Positions 23,950 to 36,085 of a stretch of DNA of 64,000 nucleotides are shown here, one piece after another. Location of the stretch: assembly GCF_963576615.1 (NCBI RefSeq), contig NC_088711.1:64141248-64205247 (forward strand), in the 5' to 3' direction. The notes under the pieces were generated by a model. That model was not told the DNA's origin and did no database searches. It was given only the letters and a program-made list of their open reading frames with translations. This DNA comes from Watersipora subatra (lineage: Eukaryota > Bryozoa > Gymnolaemata > Cheilostomatida > Watersiporidae). Position numbers and translations under genes: made by a program. Position 1 is the first letter of the stretch. Each line of letters opens with the position of its first letter.

Positions 23950-24185
23950 GTGCCTTCTAAACTTCTGCTTTTGTTAGGTCTATCTCACTTTCATGAATTG
24001 CACAGTACAAAAACACAAGAAAAATTCATTCTCAATTTGAAGGCATATTTTCATTTTATAACTACTGTAAATTTAACAATGTTGCATAAAAACTCATTGC
24101 ACTCATCGATATGCTTGCTACAGTTCTCAGCCAAAACTGGTTTTTTATGTGCATAAGAAGAAGAGTTACGTGCATCTTGAGCCAA
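23950..24185 (+). repeat. Dispersed repeat, copy facing 21.0-21.2 kb
   Basis: Contains AACAATGTTGCATAAAAAC and CAGCCAAAACTGG. Inverted and diverged relative to 21,005-21,190. Non-coding. Confidence 0.6.
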
Positions 24186-24199
24186 GTAAGCCATCACTT

Positions 24200-25110
24200 G
24201 TCCATTTTATATCTTGAATCTGCAGAAAAGAAAAGAAGAAGCTAACAGATGCCTGTGTTAAGAATAGTGCATCTTATTCACATTAAATACACTAGGAGTT
24301 GTGTCCTTATTCAGTCTATATAAAATTTCTCAAGCATTTCATTGATTGATTTGTTTCAGATGTGATGTTGAAACTTGTGTGTGAGGAAGTTTTTATCAAC
24401 ACACACTATTGGCAGGACAGCTGTGCCCTGAATAATCTGACTGGAAGATTAAAGGAGTGTGGAGACTGCAACAGGTGTCATGCTAGTTTCAGTGAGTATA
24501 TATGTGGTTTCAGTGAGAATAGTAAGCTGCATTGTTTTGGCAGATAAGAGATTGGGTGTAAAAATACACAATTTTTGATGAAACAAAAAATTTACTCCTT
24601 TATTGATTAATCAGTTAATTATGGATTGACGGATCAAGTAAATGAGTTTGTTGTTTTCTCACTTTTTTCAGGTTTGATATTTTTTGCATCTTCAGAGGTT
24701 CTCTGTTATTTTGACTCACTAACGAACTTTATCCAATATTCAGTGTTGTATTTGTATGAGTCAAATAGTACAAGTTCTTAAGATGACTTAAATTGGTTTG
24801 CAATCGGTCTCTCAGGCTATTGATAGATAGCGCTCCGCAACTCACGAAAACGCTTGATTATGGGCTTTTTCCATTAATAAGGCTTATTACAATGTGGTAC
24901 TTGATCATAATAAATTGTGTAATCCATGATATCTATCAGTGTGAATCAATTTAATTAAAGATATTAAATTTTTACTGCAATTACCTACATTAACAATGCT
25001 TTCTAACAGGGCAATACTGGAAATAGAATAAGGACCTGAATAGGACTATTCAAGAGAGTATTATATATTTTCAGCCCCAAAGAACATGAGATACAATGGC
25101 TATATCACCC
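24200..25110. other. Non-coding, no feature recognised
   Basis: AT-rich. A 61-codon frame at 24362-24547 has six cysteines (for example C-G-D-C-N-R-C) but no family I recognise and no clear exon borders, apart from a TTTGTTTCAG just before it that could be an acceptor by chance. Confidence 0.4.
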
Positions 25111-25114
25111 AGTA

Positions 25115-25500
25115 TAGGCTTTGTCAGAGTATGCAAGTGAAGTTTTGAACCATCATTTGGTAAAACACATTAACAAAGTAGAAATAGTTCAGAAGAAAGC
25201 TGCACATTTTATCTTGAGATTGAAAAATAGGAAGGAGATAACCAAAGCCAAAGATTCCTTGGGTCTAGTACTTTTAAATGATAGAAGGAAGGTGACCCGG
25301 ATTAATATCTTTATAATCTTTAAGATGCACATTCAACTTTTGCTGTGAACTTTGATAGCATCCTTGCTAGTCAGTCAAACCTCCATAACCGTAATACAAG
25401 AGAGTCTGACTCAGCAGTTCCTCTGGTTGTTACTGCAAGTCATCAGGTTTACTTCAATAGTTTCATGTCCAGAGTCATAAGAGGGTCTGCTTCATAACCA
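25115..25500 (+). pseudogene. LINE reverse transcriptase C-terminal relic
   Basis: A 75-codon frame reading Y-A-S-E-V-L-N-H-H-L-V-K-H-I-N-K-V-E, then V-Q-K-K-A-A-H-F-I-L, then L-G-L-V-L-L-N-D-R-R. This matches the end of the Jockey/CR1-type non-LTR reverse transcriptase (E-Y-x-S-x-V-W-x-P ... Q-R-x-A-x-R-x-V ... L-G-W-x-x-L-x-x-R-R). 5'-truncated and isolated. Confidence 0.65.
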
Positions 25501-25715
25501 TTTTAGTACAATAAATATTTTAGTTTTTTTTCTCAAGTTTTGATGACCCCCTTCCTTATCCGGCGTGAGGTAATGGGATTCTGTTTACTTAAAAATTATT
25601 TACAGATTTGATCATGTAATTATACTGATTACTCATAGAGCAATCAAAATTCTAATTGTGTATTTCTACTCATCTTTCATTGGCTAATTAGCATGACCTA
25701 TATTTGTCTTTACAG

Positions 25716-25760
25716 AAAAGGAAGTAACTAAAAGTCTACCTTAACTAGACAAATACCAGC
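25716..25760 (+). other. Candidate 5' UTR of the nucleotidyltransferase-TPR gene
   Basis: A TTTGTCTTTACAG acceptor ends at 25715, 45 bases before the start codon, so the first non-coding exon may lie upstream and be spliced here. No core promoter was identified. Confidence 0.4.
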
Positions 25761-25847
25761 ATGGCTGATCTAGAGTATGTTGACCAGTTGGCGAGGTCTT
25801 ACAAGGAGAGAGCTGAAGTCTCTGGTAAATGGAGAGATTACCTTCAG
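25761..25847 (+). CDS. Nucleotidyltransferase-TPR protein, coding exon 1
   Basis: A 29-codon exon starting ATGGCTGATCTAG and encoding M-A-D-L-E-Y-V-D-Q-L-A-R-S-Y-K-E-R, then A-E-V-S-G-K-W-R-D-Y-L-Q. It stops exactly at a CAG|GTAAAA donor in phase 0, and the next coding exon (33458) opens in phase 0 with A-H-G-I-A-N-F-C. It is too short to be found by length alone. I accept it because the ATG, donor and phase all fit, and because exon 2 has no good ATG of its own (its open frame only offers a GTG). The segment is predicted helical. Intron 1 is 7.6 kb and full of repeats, so a missed small exon inside it cannot be excluded. Confidence 0.7.
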
Positions 25848-27083
25848 GTAAAAATGTAAAGAAATTGTGTTTTTAACAGCCTGGAGATGAAGAAATTGAA
25901 CATGTTGTTGCCTTCTAGTTCCGCCTGGATACACATGCATGCAGCTTCAAATGTGAAGTCCTGTTTTACCTCAACAATGTGTAAATGTTTATGGCCAATC
26001 TGGGTAGACATAGACATCAATGATATATTAGACATTTATAAAGCTACCAGTATAGTCTTTTGTATGCACAAAACCTAAGTGCAAGTTCGACTAAATAGGT
26101 ACACTTATAATCGAGGTGAAGGTTTGTAAGACATCTTTTAGATAATCACCTTGTCTCTGGATTCATAGTTCTCAACACCTCCTCAAGAAGAGTCTCTGTT
26201 AACACCGCTAATTATACTTGTTGGTCACATGACCATCATGTGACATTAAGACATACTCGGTGTAAAATATTTAATTGCTTAAGAACAGAAAATATGTTTC
26301 GCATGTCATTTAATGCCAATAGAATGATACATCTATTGATTTTTACTTGTCCATAGTTCTCCTTATATAATAATTATGCTACAGTGTGGTGGTGACAACT
26401 TAAAGTTGAGTTGAGAACAATGGTCAGGTTTGTTAGGAAGTATTGAACAAACAGACCAGCAGCTCTCTATAATTTGTCATAAAAAAGGTACAATCAAAAG
26501 AACTGTTTACTTGCTGTATACATCTGTTTGTAGTCTGTTGTTTGCTCTATATACTGAGTCAACTTCAGCCTTTTATTTTACAATTGTACAATATTTTCTT
26601 TATAGTTTATTATACAATATGACAAATCTTCACTGTCAAACTGTGTAGAGAACTATCAGTTTACATTCAAATGCAGTGTTTGATCCGTAATGTAATGGTG
26701 AGAGTAAATTTCATTTCAGTAAAATTGGTTGAACTGATCATCATATAGTAATAGAGTTTAACTTAACTAAGTATGAATCACTTTTTCTAAATTTTAATAT
26801 TTGAAAGTCATTAATTTGTATCAGCAAATAATTACTTAGTATTGACAAGAAGTAAGCCCAGCATCAACTCGACCCTCTTTCACTTTCAATCAGATAGTCC
26901 ACAGCACAGTGTAGATTTACAATGCGAATTGCTAAATCTCTTTCATAATAACAATTCATGAATGTGTTCAGTGAGGGCAATATTGTTCTTAATGTGTGCA
27001 TAAGCACATTCCAGAGCTCCTATTCAGATATCATAGCTCATTTACATGTATATTGTAAAGATAGTTGTAAGATAGCTTCAATT

Positions 27084-27850
27084 GAGCCCAGCATTGCCAG
27101 GAGAAGGCCTAATTTGTCACATTTAATAATGCAGAAGTCGGAAAGTAGTCAATTACTCATTCTCATAAATAACTGGTTGTCTTTTAACCCTGTGTGAAAC
27201 CGTATTACTGAAAAACTAATACAGTCGGTACCTGCTAATAGGAAATAACATAATAAACCACACTGATCATTTCAAACTCCTAGGTGTTTGGCTTGATAAT
27301 AATCTGAATTGGTCTACCCATATATTTAACATACTAAAGGACCTTCGTCCGGCAGTTGGACTTTTTTATAGGTTATCAATGTACTTCTCACGAGAAATAA
27401 TTGTTACATTATATAACTCCTTAGTAAATTCTAAACTTATTTACTGCCTCGAATCTTAGGGCAATTTACCCGACATGTTTTTAAATAAAATTAAAGTCTT
27501 TCAGAAAAGCTAGTGCGAATTATATGTCATAAACCCTTTGACTATCCATCAAAAGAATTGTTTACTCAAACTAATATTTACCAATAAATAAGCTATATAT
27601 GTTAAAGCTGCTGGTAAGAGGTCATACTGTATTTCATTCATCTGGGAATGGTGAACCACCACACTCTTATAGCACTCGTCATTCTCTTCTAAATCTTCAT
27701 ATTCCTTTATTTACATCTAGTGCTGGGCAAAAAACTATTCAATATCAAACAACCTTTTATTGGAATAACCTACCTGACAGATTGAAGATAATTGTAAACA
27801 AATTTGACGTTAAAAAAACAAGTAAATGCTATCTTCTGTCTCTCTGACTA
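27084..27850 (+). pseudogene. LINE reverse transcriptase C-terminal relic in intron 1
   Basis: Frame-broken but continuous in order: N-N-W-L-S-F-N-P-V (the W-L-x-x-N-x-x-K motif region), then F-K-L-L-G-V-W-L-D-N-N-L-N-W-S-T-H-I, then Y-N-S-L-V-N-S-K-L-I-Y-C. The final frame (27599-27847) has Y-S-T-R-H-S and Y-W-N-N-L-P, typical of the last part of non-LTR ORF2 proteins. No endonuclease or catalytic F-A-D-D is present. A 5'-truncated, inactive copy in the same direction as the host gene. Confidence 0.75.
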
Positions 27851-27908
27851 GGGTGCGCTGAAGCCCACTTTCGTCCTACTGCTGTTGGCTGTTTTTGGGG
27901 CTTGTGCG

Positions 27909-28268
27909 ACATTGGCTGGGCTACAGTGCATCTATGGCTCCATCACATTGGCTGGGCTACAGTGCATCTATGGCTCCATCACATTGGCTGGGCTACAGTG
28001 CATCTATGGCTCCATCACATTGGCTGGGCTACAGTGCATCTATGGCTCCATCACATTGGCTGGGCTACAGTGCATCTATGGCTCCATCACATTGGCTGGG
28101 CTACAGTGCATCTATGGCTCCATCACATTGGCTGGGCTACAGTGCATCTATGGCTCCATCACATTGGCTGGGCTACAGTGCATCTATGGCTCCATCACAT
28201 TGGCTGGGCTACAGTGCATCTATGGCTCCATCACATTGGCTGGGCTACAGTGCATCTATGGCTCCATC
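27909..28268 (+). repeat. 36-bp minisatellite, ~10 identical copies
   Basis: The unit TTGGCTGGGCTACAGTGCAT plus CTATGGCTCCATCACA is repeated head to tail about ten times with no differences that I can see except at the last copy. Because 36 is a multiple of three and no frame has a stop, three overlapping + frames stay open (the repeats L-A-G-L-Q-C-I-Y-G-S-I-T, S-H-W-L-G-Y-S-A-S-M-A-P and H-I-G-W-A-T-V-H-L-W-L-H). Intronic; no evidence it is translated. Confidence 0.95.
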
Positions 28269-28499
28269 ATATATTATTTGCATATTAGTAAATACATCCA
28301 TCATACATTTACGAATATGCAGCTTCTTTTTCTGCATTGTTTCTGTTGATAAAAATAAATACACAAGCAGGCACGCACGCACACGCACACACACACATGA
28401 CTGACTCTGTTTTACCTGTACTAATCAACTACCTTTACACTTACTGTTGGTCTAGCAGTTGGCTTAGTGATGCCAGGGAATTCTTTCATTTTTTATCAG

Positions 28500-28800
28500 A
28501 TAGTCCTCAGTTAGATGTTTAGGAGGCTGGTTGTCAGCAACTAGGGGTAGTTTTAATCATATAGCCCTCAGTTAGATGTTTAGGAGGCTGGTTGTTAGCA
28601 ACTAAGTGTAGTTTTAATCAGATAGTCCTCAGTTAGATGTTTAGGAGGCTGGTTGTTACCAACTTGGTGTAGTTTTAATCAGATTGCCCTCAGTTAGATG
28701 TTTAGTAGACTGGTTGTTAGCAACTAGGTGTAGTTTAATCAGGTAACCCTCAGTTAGATGTTTAGGAGGCTAGTTGTTAGCAACTAGGTGCAGTTTAGTG
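28500..28800 (+). repeat. ~61-bp tandem repeat, five copies
   Basis: Repeated CCTCAGTTAGATGTTTAGGA followed by GGCTGGTTGTTAGCAACTA. Copies begin near 28506, 28567, 28628, 28689 and 28749, with a few differences each. Intronic, non-coding. Confidence 0.9.
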
Positions 28801-29843
28801 CTGAAATATTCTAGCAGCCTCGTGTAAGGGGCGAGCATATCTGTGTAAAGTTTCAACGAAATCAGCCAAAAGATTGTTAAAACACATCAGGCTTATGCTG
28901 ACTTACAAACACATAATAACGAAGTAAAATTTATTAATATATATTTAATATAATTTGTTAATTGTTTATTATTGTATATTTAATATAATTTATTATTATG
29001 TTTCCAGACAGACAACATGTCTCATTAATAACAGACAGAAAACAATTCGTTTTTCATTTTGTGCATCTTTTCATTTATGTTGTTGGAAGTTTATTTAAAC
29101 TTCCCTAATTAAAAACAAACTTTTTCTAACTCATGTAATTTGATATTCTCATTTTCTCACCAATTTCACACACAGTATTATAAGACTCATCTCTATCGTC
29201 AGGTAGATTCTCATTTATTGTACTTTAATGTTACTCTATAGTTTACTCATTTCTCTTGTATACATTTTAACTAATGAATAATATGAGCTATTATAGGTCT
29301 CTACAAATTATATGATTTAAACTGGTAAATATTTTACTATTTAAAGTTTTTTGACCTAAAAACGTCTTCAAATGTACATGTAGTTGGACCATTTGAGTAG
29401 TTTTGTATATTAGAAGTCTAAACTAAACTAAGATTCATGTGTCTCTATAGAGTAGATGAGACTTTTTCGTTGAACTCAGGTTTAAGCTATCCCTTAGCAA
29501 TGTCATAATGTTTGCTTTAGTGTTTTACTGTTTCCTTTTTTTAGCCTTCTTTTCAAAAGAGTTGCATGTTAATGTAGCCAAAGTAGACTGAGAATGGTTA
29601 TTAAAATAGGAATGGTCTTCAGTTGTCATAATTTGGTTGGTTTGAGGGCCAGTCGAGACTCTCTTAGGAGAAATTACTCCTAGTTCTCATGTAGGAAGTT
29701 GATAATTTATGAGCTGTTTATAGCCTCCTCCTCCCAAACTCATATAGGAATTAAGCAAGTGTTGTGCTTATTCCTCTGTTCTCAGTAAATTGTTGAGCTT
29801 ACATCATGAATTAAGTTTGGTTTTATTGTTAAAATATGATCCT

Positions 29844-30177
29844 AAAGCCTGGCTCCCATATATGTCGCAATGCACCGGTGACAGCACCACAGGCTATTAG
29901 CGGTGAAATGGGAACCTACGCGCCAGGTACTTGCAGGCGGCAACGCAAGAGTTTAACGCTGTTGAAATTTCGCGAAGAGCCACAGGCAAAACCTTCCCAA
30001 GATGCACTGTACAGATGAAGATCAGCATTATAGAAACGGAATGGCGAGCGAAAATTTGTATGCCGTTCTTAGCGATGCAGCTTTATATGAACATAAGCCG
30101 CCGAGCCTAGCGTCGCAAGCGTTTGGCTGCGCAATATTACCGCCGGAGTTTTGCAATCGATATGGGAACCAGGCTTA
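29844..30177. mobile_element. 334-bp MITE with ~27-bp terminal inverted repeats
   Basis: The left end AAAGCCTGGCTCCCATATAT and the right end (reverse complement) TAAGCCTGGTTCCCATATCG match over about 27 bases with a few differences. The interior is much more GC- and CpG-rich than the surrounding intron and has no transposase. A target duplication is not clear. Confidence 0.75.
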
Positions 30178-30345
30178 AGGCAGTTCATCATCAGCAGATG
30201 CCAAGTTCTTGGATTTCGCAACTAAATCTCATACAGACGACAGTCTATTATCAGTAGATGCCATATAATCGGATTTCATGATTATATCTGATCCAGACGA
30301 GGGTCTATTATCAATAGATGCAATGTTCTCGTGTTACATACCTAA
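30178..30345 (+). repeat. ~62-bp tandem repeat, three copies
   Basis: Repeats share ATTATCAGTAGATGCCA-type and CAGACGA-type motifs (near 30188, 30246 and 30307). They start directly at the end of the MITE. Diverged. Confidence 0.7.
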
Positions 30346-31324
30346 CGTACACTTGTGCACCCAAGTATATTTAGATAACCACTGAATCATAATGCTTCCG
30401 CTAGTATAATAATACTTCCACTTTTATATTGAAAAACTGGTCTTGTTTGACATACCCAAGTATAACACTCAGTAGCAGTGATGAGACTGTCTCCGACAAT
30501 TACAAGAATGATGAGGGGATCCCTGCCTACTTGACATCAGAACTGCTCGCTTAACTCGAACAAAAAAAATGAAGTTTGAAGGTTATGTGGCAAAGGAATG
30601 AACTAAAACAAAGTGAGTAAGAGAGGGGGAGAAGGAATGACAATATTTGCTTAATGTATCATCATATTTCTACTGAAACCATACAAGAGAAATGTTCTGT
30701 AGTGATGTCCTGTGCACCACTGTAGAAAATGTTTTGTAAAAACCCGCCCTTGGTAGTTAGGACAAACCACAGGCTACAGACTTAGCTTCATGAAGATTTA
30801 TTGAACCATTGGTATTACTCCTTAGTTAGAGCAGTTAGAGCTAACAGGTTGTCTATATGGAGGTAATGGACCTGAACTCCATGGGTGTTCATATATATGG
30901 CTGACTTATGGTTTCATTAGCTGTTTGGAACAAGTGCTTATAGACTGAGGACCTGACATGGCACTGCCAAAGTTTGTAGGCTCATTAACTTCATTACATG
31001 CAAAGGATGACCCTGCGTATGACTACAGAATTCATTGATTCCTTGCTTACTGGGTTGTGTATGTTATGTGTTGTTCAGTGGAGTTTCTAATAGTGATATC
31101 ACTATTTGACAATTTAGAGGTAGCTTTTCTTTGTAATCAGATCGAGTCAAATAAATAGACTGAGAATCTGGTTTAGAATGTACTCTATGAAGGAAATAGT
31201 CAGACTTTCCATGAAAAGCACCCATACATATGTTATTAGTATACAATAAATTTAGCTAGAATATATAAGATACTAAATATATCTTCAGTAGGATGGCAAT
31301 CAGAATAGTCACATGACTCTCATC

Positions 31325-32035
31325 ATACCAGAAATATGAGTAACTCTGTTGTAAAATGTGATACTAAAACTTGAGAAACTCTATTGTAAAATGTGATACT
31401 GAAATATGAGCAACTCTATTGTAAAATGTGATACTGAAATATGAGTAACTCTATTGTAAAATGTAATACTGAAATATGAGTTACTCTATTGTAAAATGTA
31501 ATACTGAAATATGAGTAACTCTATTGTGAAATGTGATACTGAAATATGAGTAATTCTATTGTAAAATGTGATACTAAAACATGAGTAACTCTATTGTGAA
31601 ATGTGATACTGAAATATGAGTAACTCTATAGTAAAATGTGATACTGAAACATGAGTAACTCTATTGTAAAATGTGATACTGAAATATGAGTAACTCTATT
31701 GTAAAATGTGATACTGAAATATGAGTAACTCTATTGTAAAATGTGATAATAAAACTTGAGAAACTCTATTGTAAAATGTGATACTGAAATATGAGTAACT
31801 CTATTGTAAAATGTGATACTGAAATATGAGTAACTCTATTGTAAAATGTGATACTAAAATTTGAGTAACTCTGTTGTAAAATGTGATACTAAAATTTGAG
31901 TAACTCTGTTGTAAAATGTGATACTGAAATATGAGTCACTCTATTGTAAAATGTTAAACTGAAATATGAGTCACTCTATTGTAAAATTTTATACTTAAAT
32001 ATGAGTAACTCTATTGTAAAATGTGATACCGAGAT
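31325..32035 (+). repeat. 35-bp satellite, about 20 copies
   Basis: Unit TAACTCTATTGTAAAATGTG plus ATACTGAAATATGAG, repeated about twenty times with scattered substitutions. It lies in intron 1, 1.4 kb before exon 2. Variants such as ACTAAAAYTTGAG recur in neighbouring pairs, suggesting higher-order duplication. Confidence 0.95.
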
Positions 32036-33457
32036 CAAACCTGAAAAATGTGAGCTCAATTTCTTGAGTTATAATAGTCTTATCACATGAATAGCAGACC
32101 GAGTTAAACAAGGAACTACTAATAACCAGAAACAGTTATTAATTATTTCGATGGCGAAAAAGCTGTAAAGCTTAAAGAGTTGGAAAAGAGGCTTTAATAC
32201 TCCATAACAATGGCTGCTATTACGTCGTACAGTGTTCCTGAAAAGCATTTTCTTCATTCATCAAAACGCTTTTGAGTTTTTATGACAGATTGTAAACCAC
32301 ACTATGAACGTATCTGATGACAATGGACACGAGTTGGACTTTAGTGACTTCGAATCAGAGTGTAGTTCTGATGATTGCACCGATTGATTTTCTTAGGTAC
32401 ACCGTCACTTAAAATATGACAACCACTACAGCAACATAAAAATAATTAATTGTTATTGATGTGAAATTATTAGAATTTTTATAATTATTGTAAGTGTTGT
32501 TATAATTATTATAAAATTATGGACACTTTTGTGAACACTGATCACTTTCTATTATGGGTTCTTAAAGATCAAAGAGTTTCAATGTAGCGTTCCTATAAAG
32601 GTGGCGTCCAAGTACGTGGTAGAGCTGTATTTTTCAACTCTTTTCCTATAGGAGCATTCTGTTAAAGTAGGTGTTGAAATAGAGATTTTACAGTAATGAT
32701 AATGCGAGGTGCTGGATCATCAGATGAAAGAATCTGTAATGTTGAATGATGACCTGATCGTAAAAGGTTTCGGGTTGCTGTCACAGATGTTCGAGATGTG
32801 TTGAGATGTTCATAGAATGTGTCCACATTTGAAGAGTTTCAGAAAAAGCTGGTCATTATTGATCAGATATGAGTAGAATAGAATAGTTGACTCTGTGCTG
32901 GAATTGTGTGCCAAGTACATGGCTCCCATGTCTGACTAGATAATTACAGAATTAGATATTATGATCCTAATATATGACCTTAGGATATAATGTTGTGCCA
33001 TAAAACTACAATAACCAGGACATCAAGACGTTGCCAGCAAATAAAATTCAACTGTACAAGATAATGCTTGATAACTTTACAGTTGCCTGTTACACAAATT
33101 TATACTACACACAATTATGAAGTTTTGAGAAACTAAATCACATCCATATTTTGTTGTAAGTCTAACAATCTGTTGCAACAAAACATGCTACTATAACAAC
33201 AAGGTTGCTGAAAAAATACAATGTGAAGCTAAAGAGAGTTAAAACGCTTTTTTTAAAGGTCTAAATTATATTTTGTGTAAAGAAGAAATAAGATATTATG
33301 AAAATATAAAAGAATTTAGCATCTTTTCACTTAACAAATAACCTGCATGTCACATGTCTCCTTATACAGTTTACGATTGCTTCAATTTGTAAAAATCTGA
33401 TCATGCAATAGTGTTATTTCATTAGATTGTAATATAAGTAGTAATTTTATATTACAG

Positions 33458-35203
33458 GCACATGGGATAGCCAACTTCTGTGTGACTTTAGCACCAACTA
33501 CTGAAAGGCATAGACTAGTTTATGACATAGAAGAAAGTTGGTACAAAGGAAAACATCCTCTCAGCTATGATGAACATCGGCAGATGATCAGTAACCATAA
33601 GGCACTTCTAGAGAAGTACAGAGGAGATACCAGGAAAGACTTTGGTAAGCTTGATGACCCAATGTTTGCCTTGAACAATGATGACTTCTTCAGGAAAAAA
33701 AATCTTTTAAATGCGAAATCATTCTGTGAAAAAGTGTTTGCAGCCAGCAAGACATGCAGTGAAGGACTTATCAACGTCTCAAAAATAATTCTTCAATCAA
33801 GTGTTGATGTGTTGAAAAAAAGGAATGAAGAAGCTCCGTGTAAGTTTGCTATTGTTGGATTGGGTTCCATAGCAAAAGGGGATGCGACTCCTTACTCTGA
33901 TCTAGAATATGCTATCATCGTGGAGAAGGCATCAGATTACTTTGAAAAACTAGCAGTAGACAGCTACTTCAGAATAGGAAATCTAGGTGAGAGTCCTCTG
34001 AAGTCCTTTGATATTGATGAGTTGAAGACAAACAGTGAGTTAAAAAGGCTAGCTAAGATGGCTGTCACTGGATACAGAATAGATGGAATCACTACAAACT
34101 CTGGTAACATTCCAACAGGTAATGGTAAGGAGGGGGGTCTGAGTCTGACACTAACGGTAGAACAGCTCATGGAGCTCTACAGAAATGAGGCTGAAAAACC
34201 ACTTGGTCACCTTGCAGATAAGTCTGACATGCTCTCCTCTACTGTCATCATATTCTCAAGTGAGGACTCACCTGATCAGAGCCAGCTGCATGACCAGTTT
34301 GCTTCAAAAAGAAATTCATATGAAGAATTTTTTGTAGGAGCAAAGGTGAAGAAAAAGCGTTTCGATTTATTCACTAGTGACATTAATAAATATATCTTTT
34401 TACCAGAATTCGTATCATTTCAACCTCCTCAGAATCTGAATGTCACGGTGAAAGAAAATATATTCAGATATCCAACACTCCTTGCAAACAATTTGAAGAT
34501 GTGTCTTAGACTCACTTTTAGCCAGTCTTGGAAAATTTACGAAGAGATGAAAAAGCAGGGTCTGCTGTCATCAGAAAACCTACAGTATTTCAACCTACTC
34601 CTTGCTCTCTCTATATACATTCGTACTTCCTCTTACCTGAAAATGAGATCTCAAGCAGAGTTTGTACAAGTTGGCAAATACTACCAAGGTAGTCATATAT
34701 CGTCTTATGCTGTTTCTTCACATCTAGTTGTTATTATGGGTTGTCTCCTCATCCCGATCAAACGGTTCATTAAATCCAGGATGTTGGAACTCAAGTCTTC
34801 TGTCAAGACTAATAAACAGTCAAGCATAGATGTCTCATTATTGCTTCTAAGTCTTCAAGTTCCTCATGAAGATTTCTGGCTGAAATCAGAAGTACTCTAC
34901 TTTACTGGCCAATACCGTGAAGCTACAGAGGAAGTCAGCCAAGCAATTGGACGACCCATTACCTCAACATCCTTTGCTGAGCTAAAAGAGATCATTCACT
35001 TGTCTGTTGATGATGTTTCATTCAACAAGCGTCTACAGTTGTTTGCATACCTTTTGTATTACTCACACAACTACAAGTTAGCTTTGGAATGCTTTCAATA
35101 TTTTTCTAAAAAGCAGCCTCAACAAAGCCTTTGGAAGCTGCTGGCAGCACACTGCAGCAAACAGATTGGTGACTACAGGGCTGCCCAAAAACTGCTCAAA
35201 GAG
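33458..35203 (+). CDS. Nucleotidyltransferase-TPR protein, coding exon 2
   Basis: A 582-codon exon between ATTACAG (ends 33457) and GAG|GTGAGT (35204), phase 0 at both ends; residues 30-611 of the model. Residues about 30-120 are helical and charged. Residues 158-185 carry the nucleotidyltransferase signature F-A-I-V-G-L-G-S, then ten residues, then D-L-E-Y: Gly165-Ser166 and the metal-binding Asp177 and Glu179, arranged as in GlnD/DUF294-type enzymes. A later Y-R-I-D-G (Asp238) could be the third carboxylate. A helical region and two degenerate TPR-like units (about 510-611) follow. DUF294-like plus TPR proteins are, to my knowledge, present in several invertebrates without a known function; substrate and partner are unknown. 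No signal peptide or membrane segment is evident, so it is probably cytosolic. Confidence 0.85.
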
Positions 35204-35927
35204 GTGAGTCAGTTGTAGGATATCCTAAGCTGTATAGTTGAGTGATGGTAGAAAGTTGGGTAGGCTAGCTTAGGTGCGATGACAGTAGAGAGAAAGAGAA
35301 AGAGGTTTTAAAAGTAGAGAAGTTATCTACACTTATAACAGTAGTAGAATAACTCCCATAATCAGATAGTACCACTAGACATGGACCATCATGGTAGATG
35401 CATTGATGTTGTAGGATTAGATACCAGGATAATCTGTACTGATCAGTATCTAAAGGTATCTAACACATGACTTCTTGTAGCTTAACGTGTTGTGGGACTG
35501 AGCTCATATATCAATTTACTTTTGTCTCAAAGCACTGTTTCCTATATAAAATAACTATGGACAAATAAATTCGTTCCCATATGATGAAAAATCAACGTAA
35601 AACAGAATATTAAAGTAGAAAAGAAAGAGTGTTTTGATTGTTATAATTGAGTCCCTATGCTAAGAAAGTAACATTTATCAATATCAATTTACTCTTTTCT
35701 CAAATAACTATTTCCTATATAAAATAACTATGGACAAATAAATTCATTACCACACAATTAAAAGGCAACCTAAAACAAAATATTACGGTAGAAAAGAGTG
35801 TTTTGATTGTTATAATTGAGTCCCTATGCTAAGAAAGTAACCAATACCTGTTTAGTTGTTATTAGGTGCAATAAAATGTAACATCACTAATTACACTACT
35901 GTATAGGGTGTTACCTTCTAGACAGAC

Positions 35928-35972
35928 TTGTGGATAATGGGGGTCTGAGAGAGAGACCCCCATTATCCACAA
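35928..35972. repeat. 19-bp perfect hairpin
   Basis: TTGTGGATAATGGGGGTCT at 35928-35946 is exactly complementary to 35954-35972, with a 7-nt loop. It opens the GA-rich tract in intron 2. Confidence 0.9.
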
Positions 35973-36085
35973 AGAGAGAGAGAGGGAGAAGGAGAGAGGA
36001 AGAAAGGGAGAGGGGGAGAGTGAGAGAGGGGGAGAAGGGGAGAGGAAGAGAGGGAGAGAGGGGAAGAGGGGAGAGAGAGACTTAG
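35973..36085 (+). repeat. GA-rich purine tract
   Basis: Almost all A and G on the + strand (GAGAGAGGGAGAAGGAGAG and similar) for about 110 bp. It is not present in the matching intron of the duplicate copy. Confidence 0.9.

Larger units (their letters stand above)
25848..33457 (+). other. Intron 1 of the nucleotidyltransferase-TPR gene
   Basis: GTAAAA donor at 25848 and ATTACAG acceptor ending at 33457. It contains a LINE relic (27.1-27.85 kb), a 36-bp array, a 61-bp array, a MITE at 29.84-30.18 kb, a 62-bp repeat and a 35-bp satellite. The stretches 25.85-27.1, 28.9-29.8, 30.35-31.3 and 32.05-33.45 kb hold nothing I recognise; a 27-codon acidic frame at 32304-32387 is probably chance. Confidence 0.65.

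Noticed and set aside
27909-28268. Regular 36-bp repeats as a possible CRISPR array
   Set aside because: Units are directly head to tail with no unique spacers, and the context is a eukaryotic intron. It is a minisatellite.
32304-32387. 27-codon acidic frame resembling the start of a piggyBac-type transposase
   Set aside because: Too short, no catalytic region follows, and acidic starts are common by chance.
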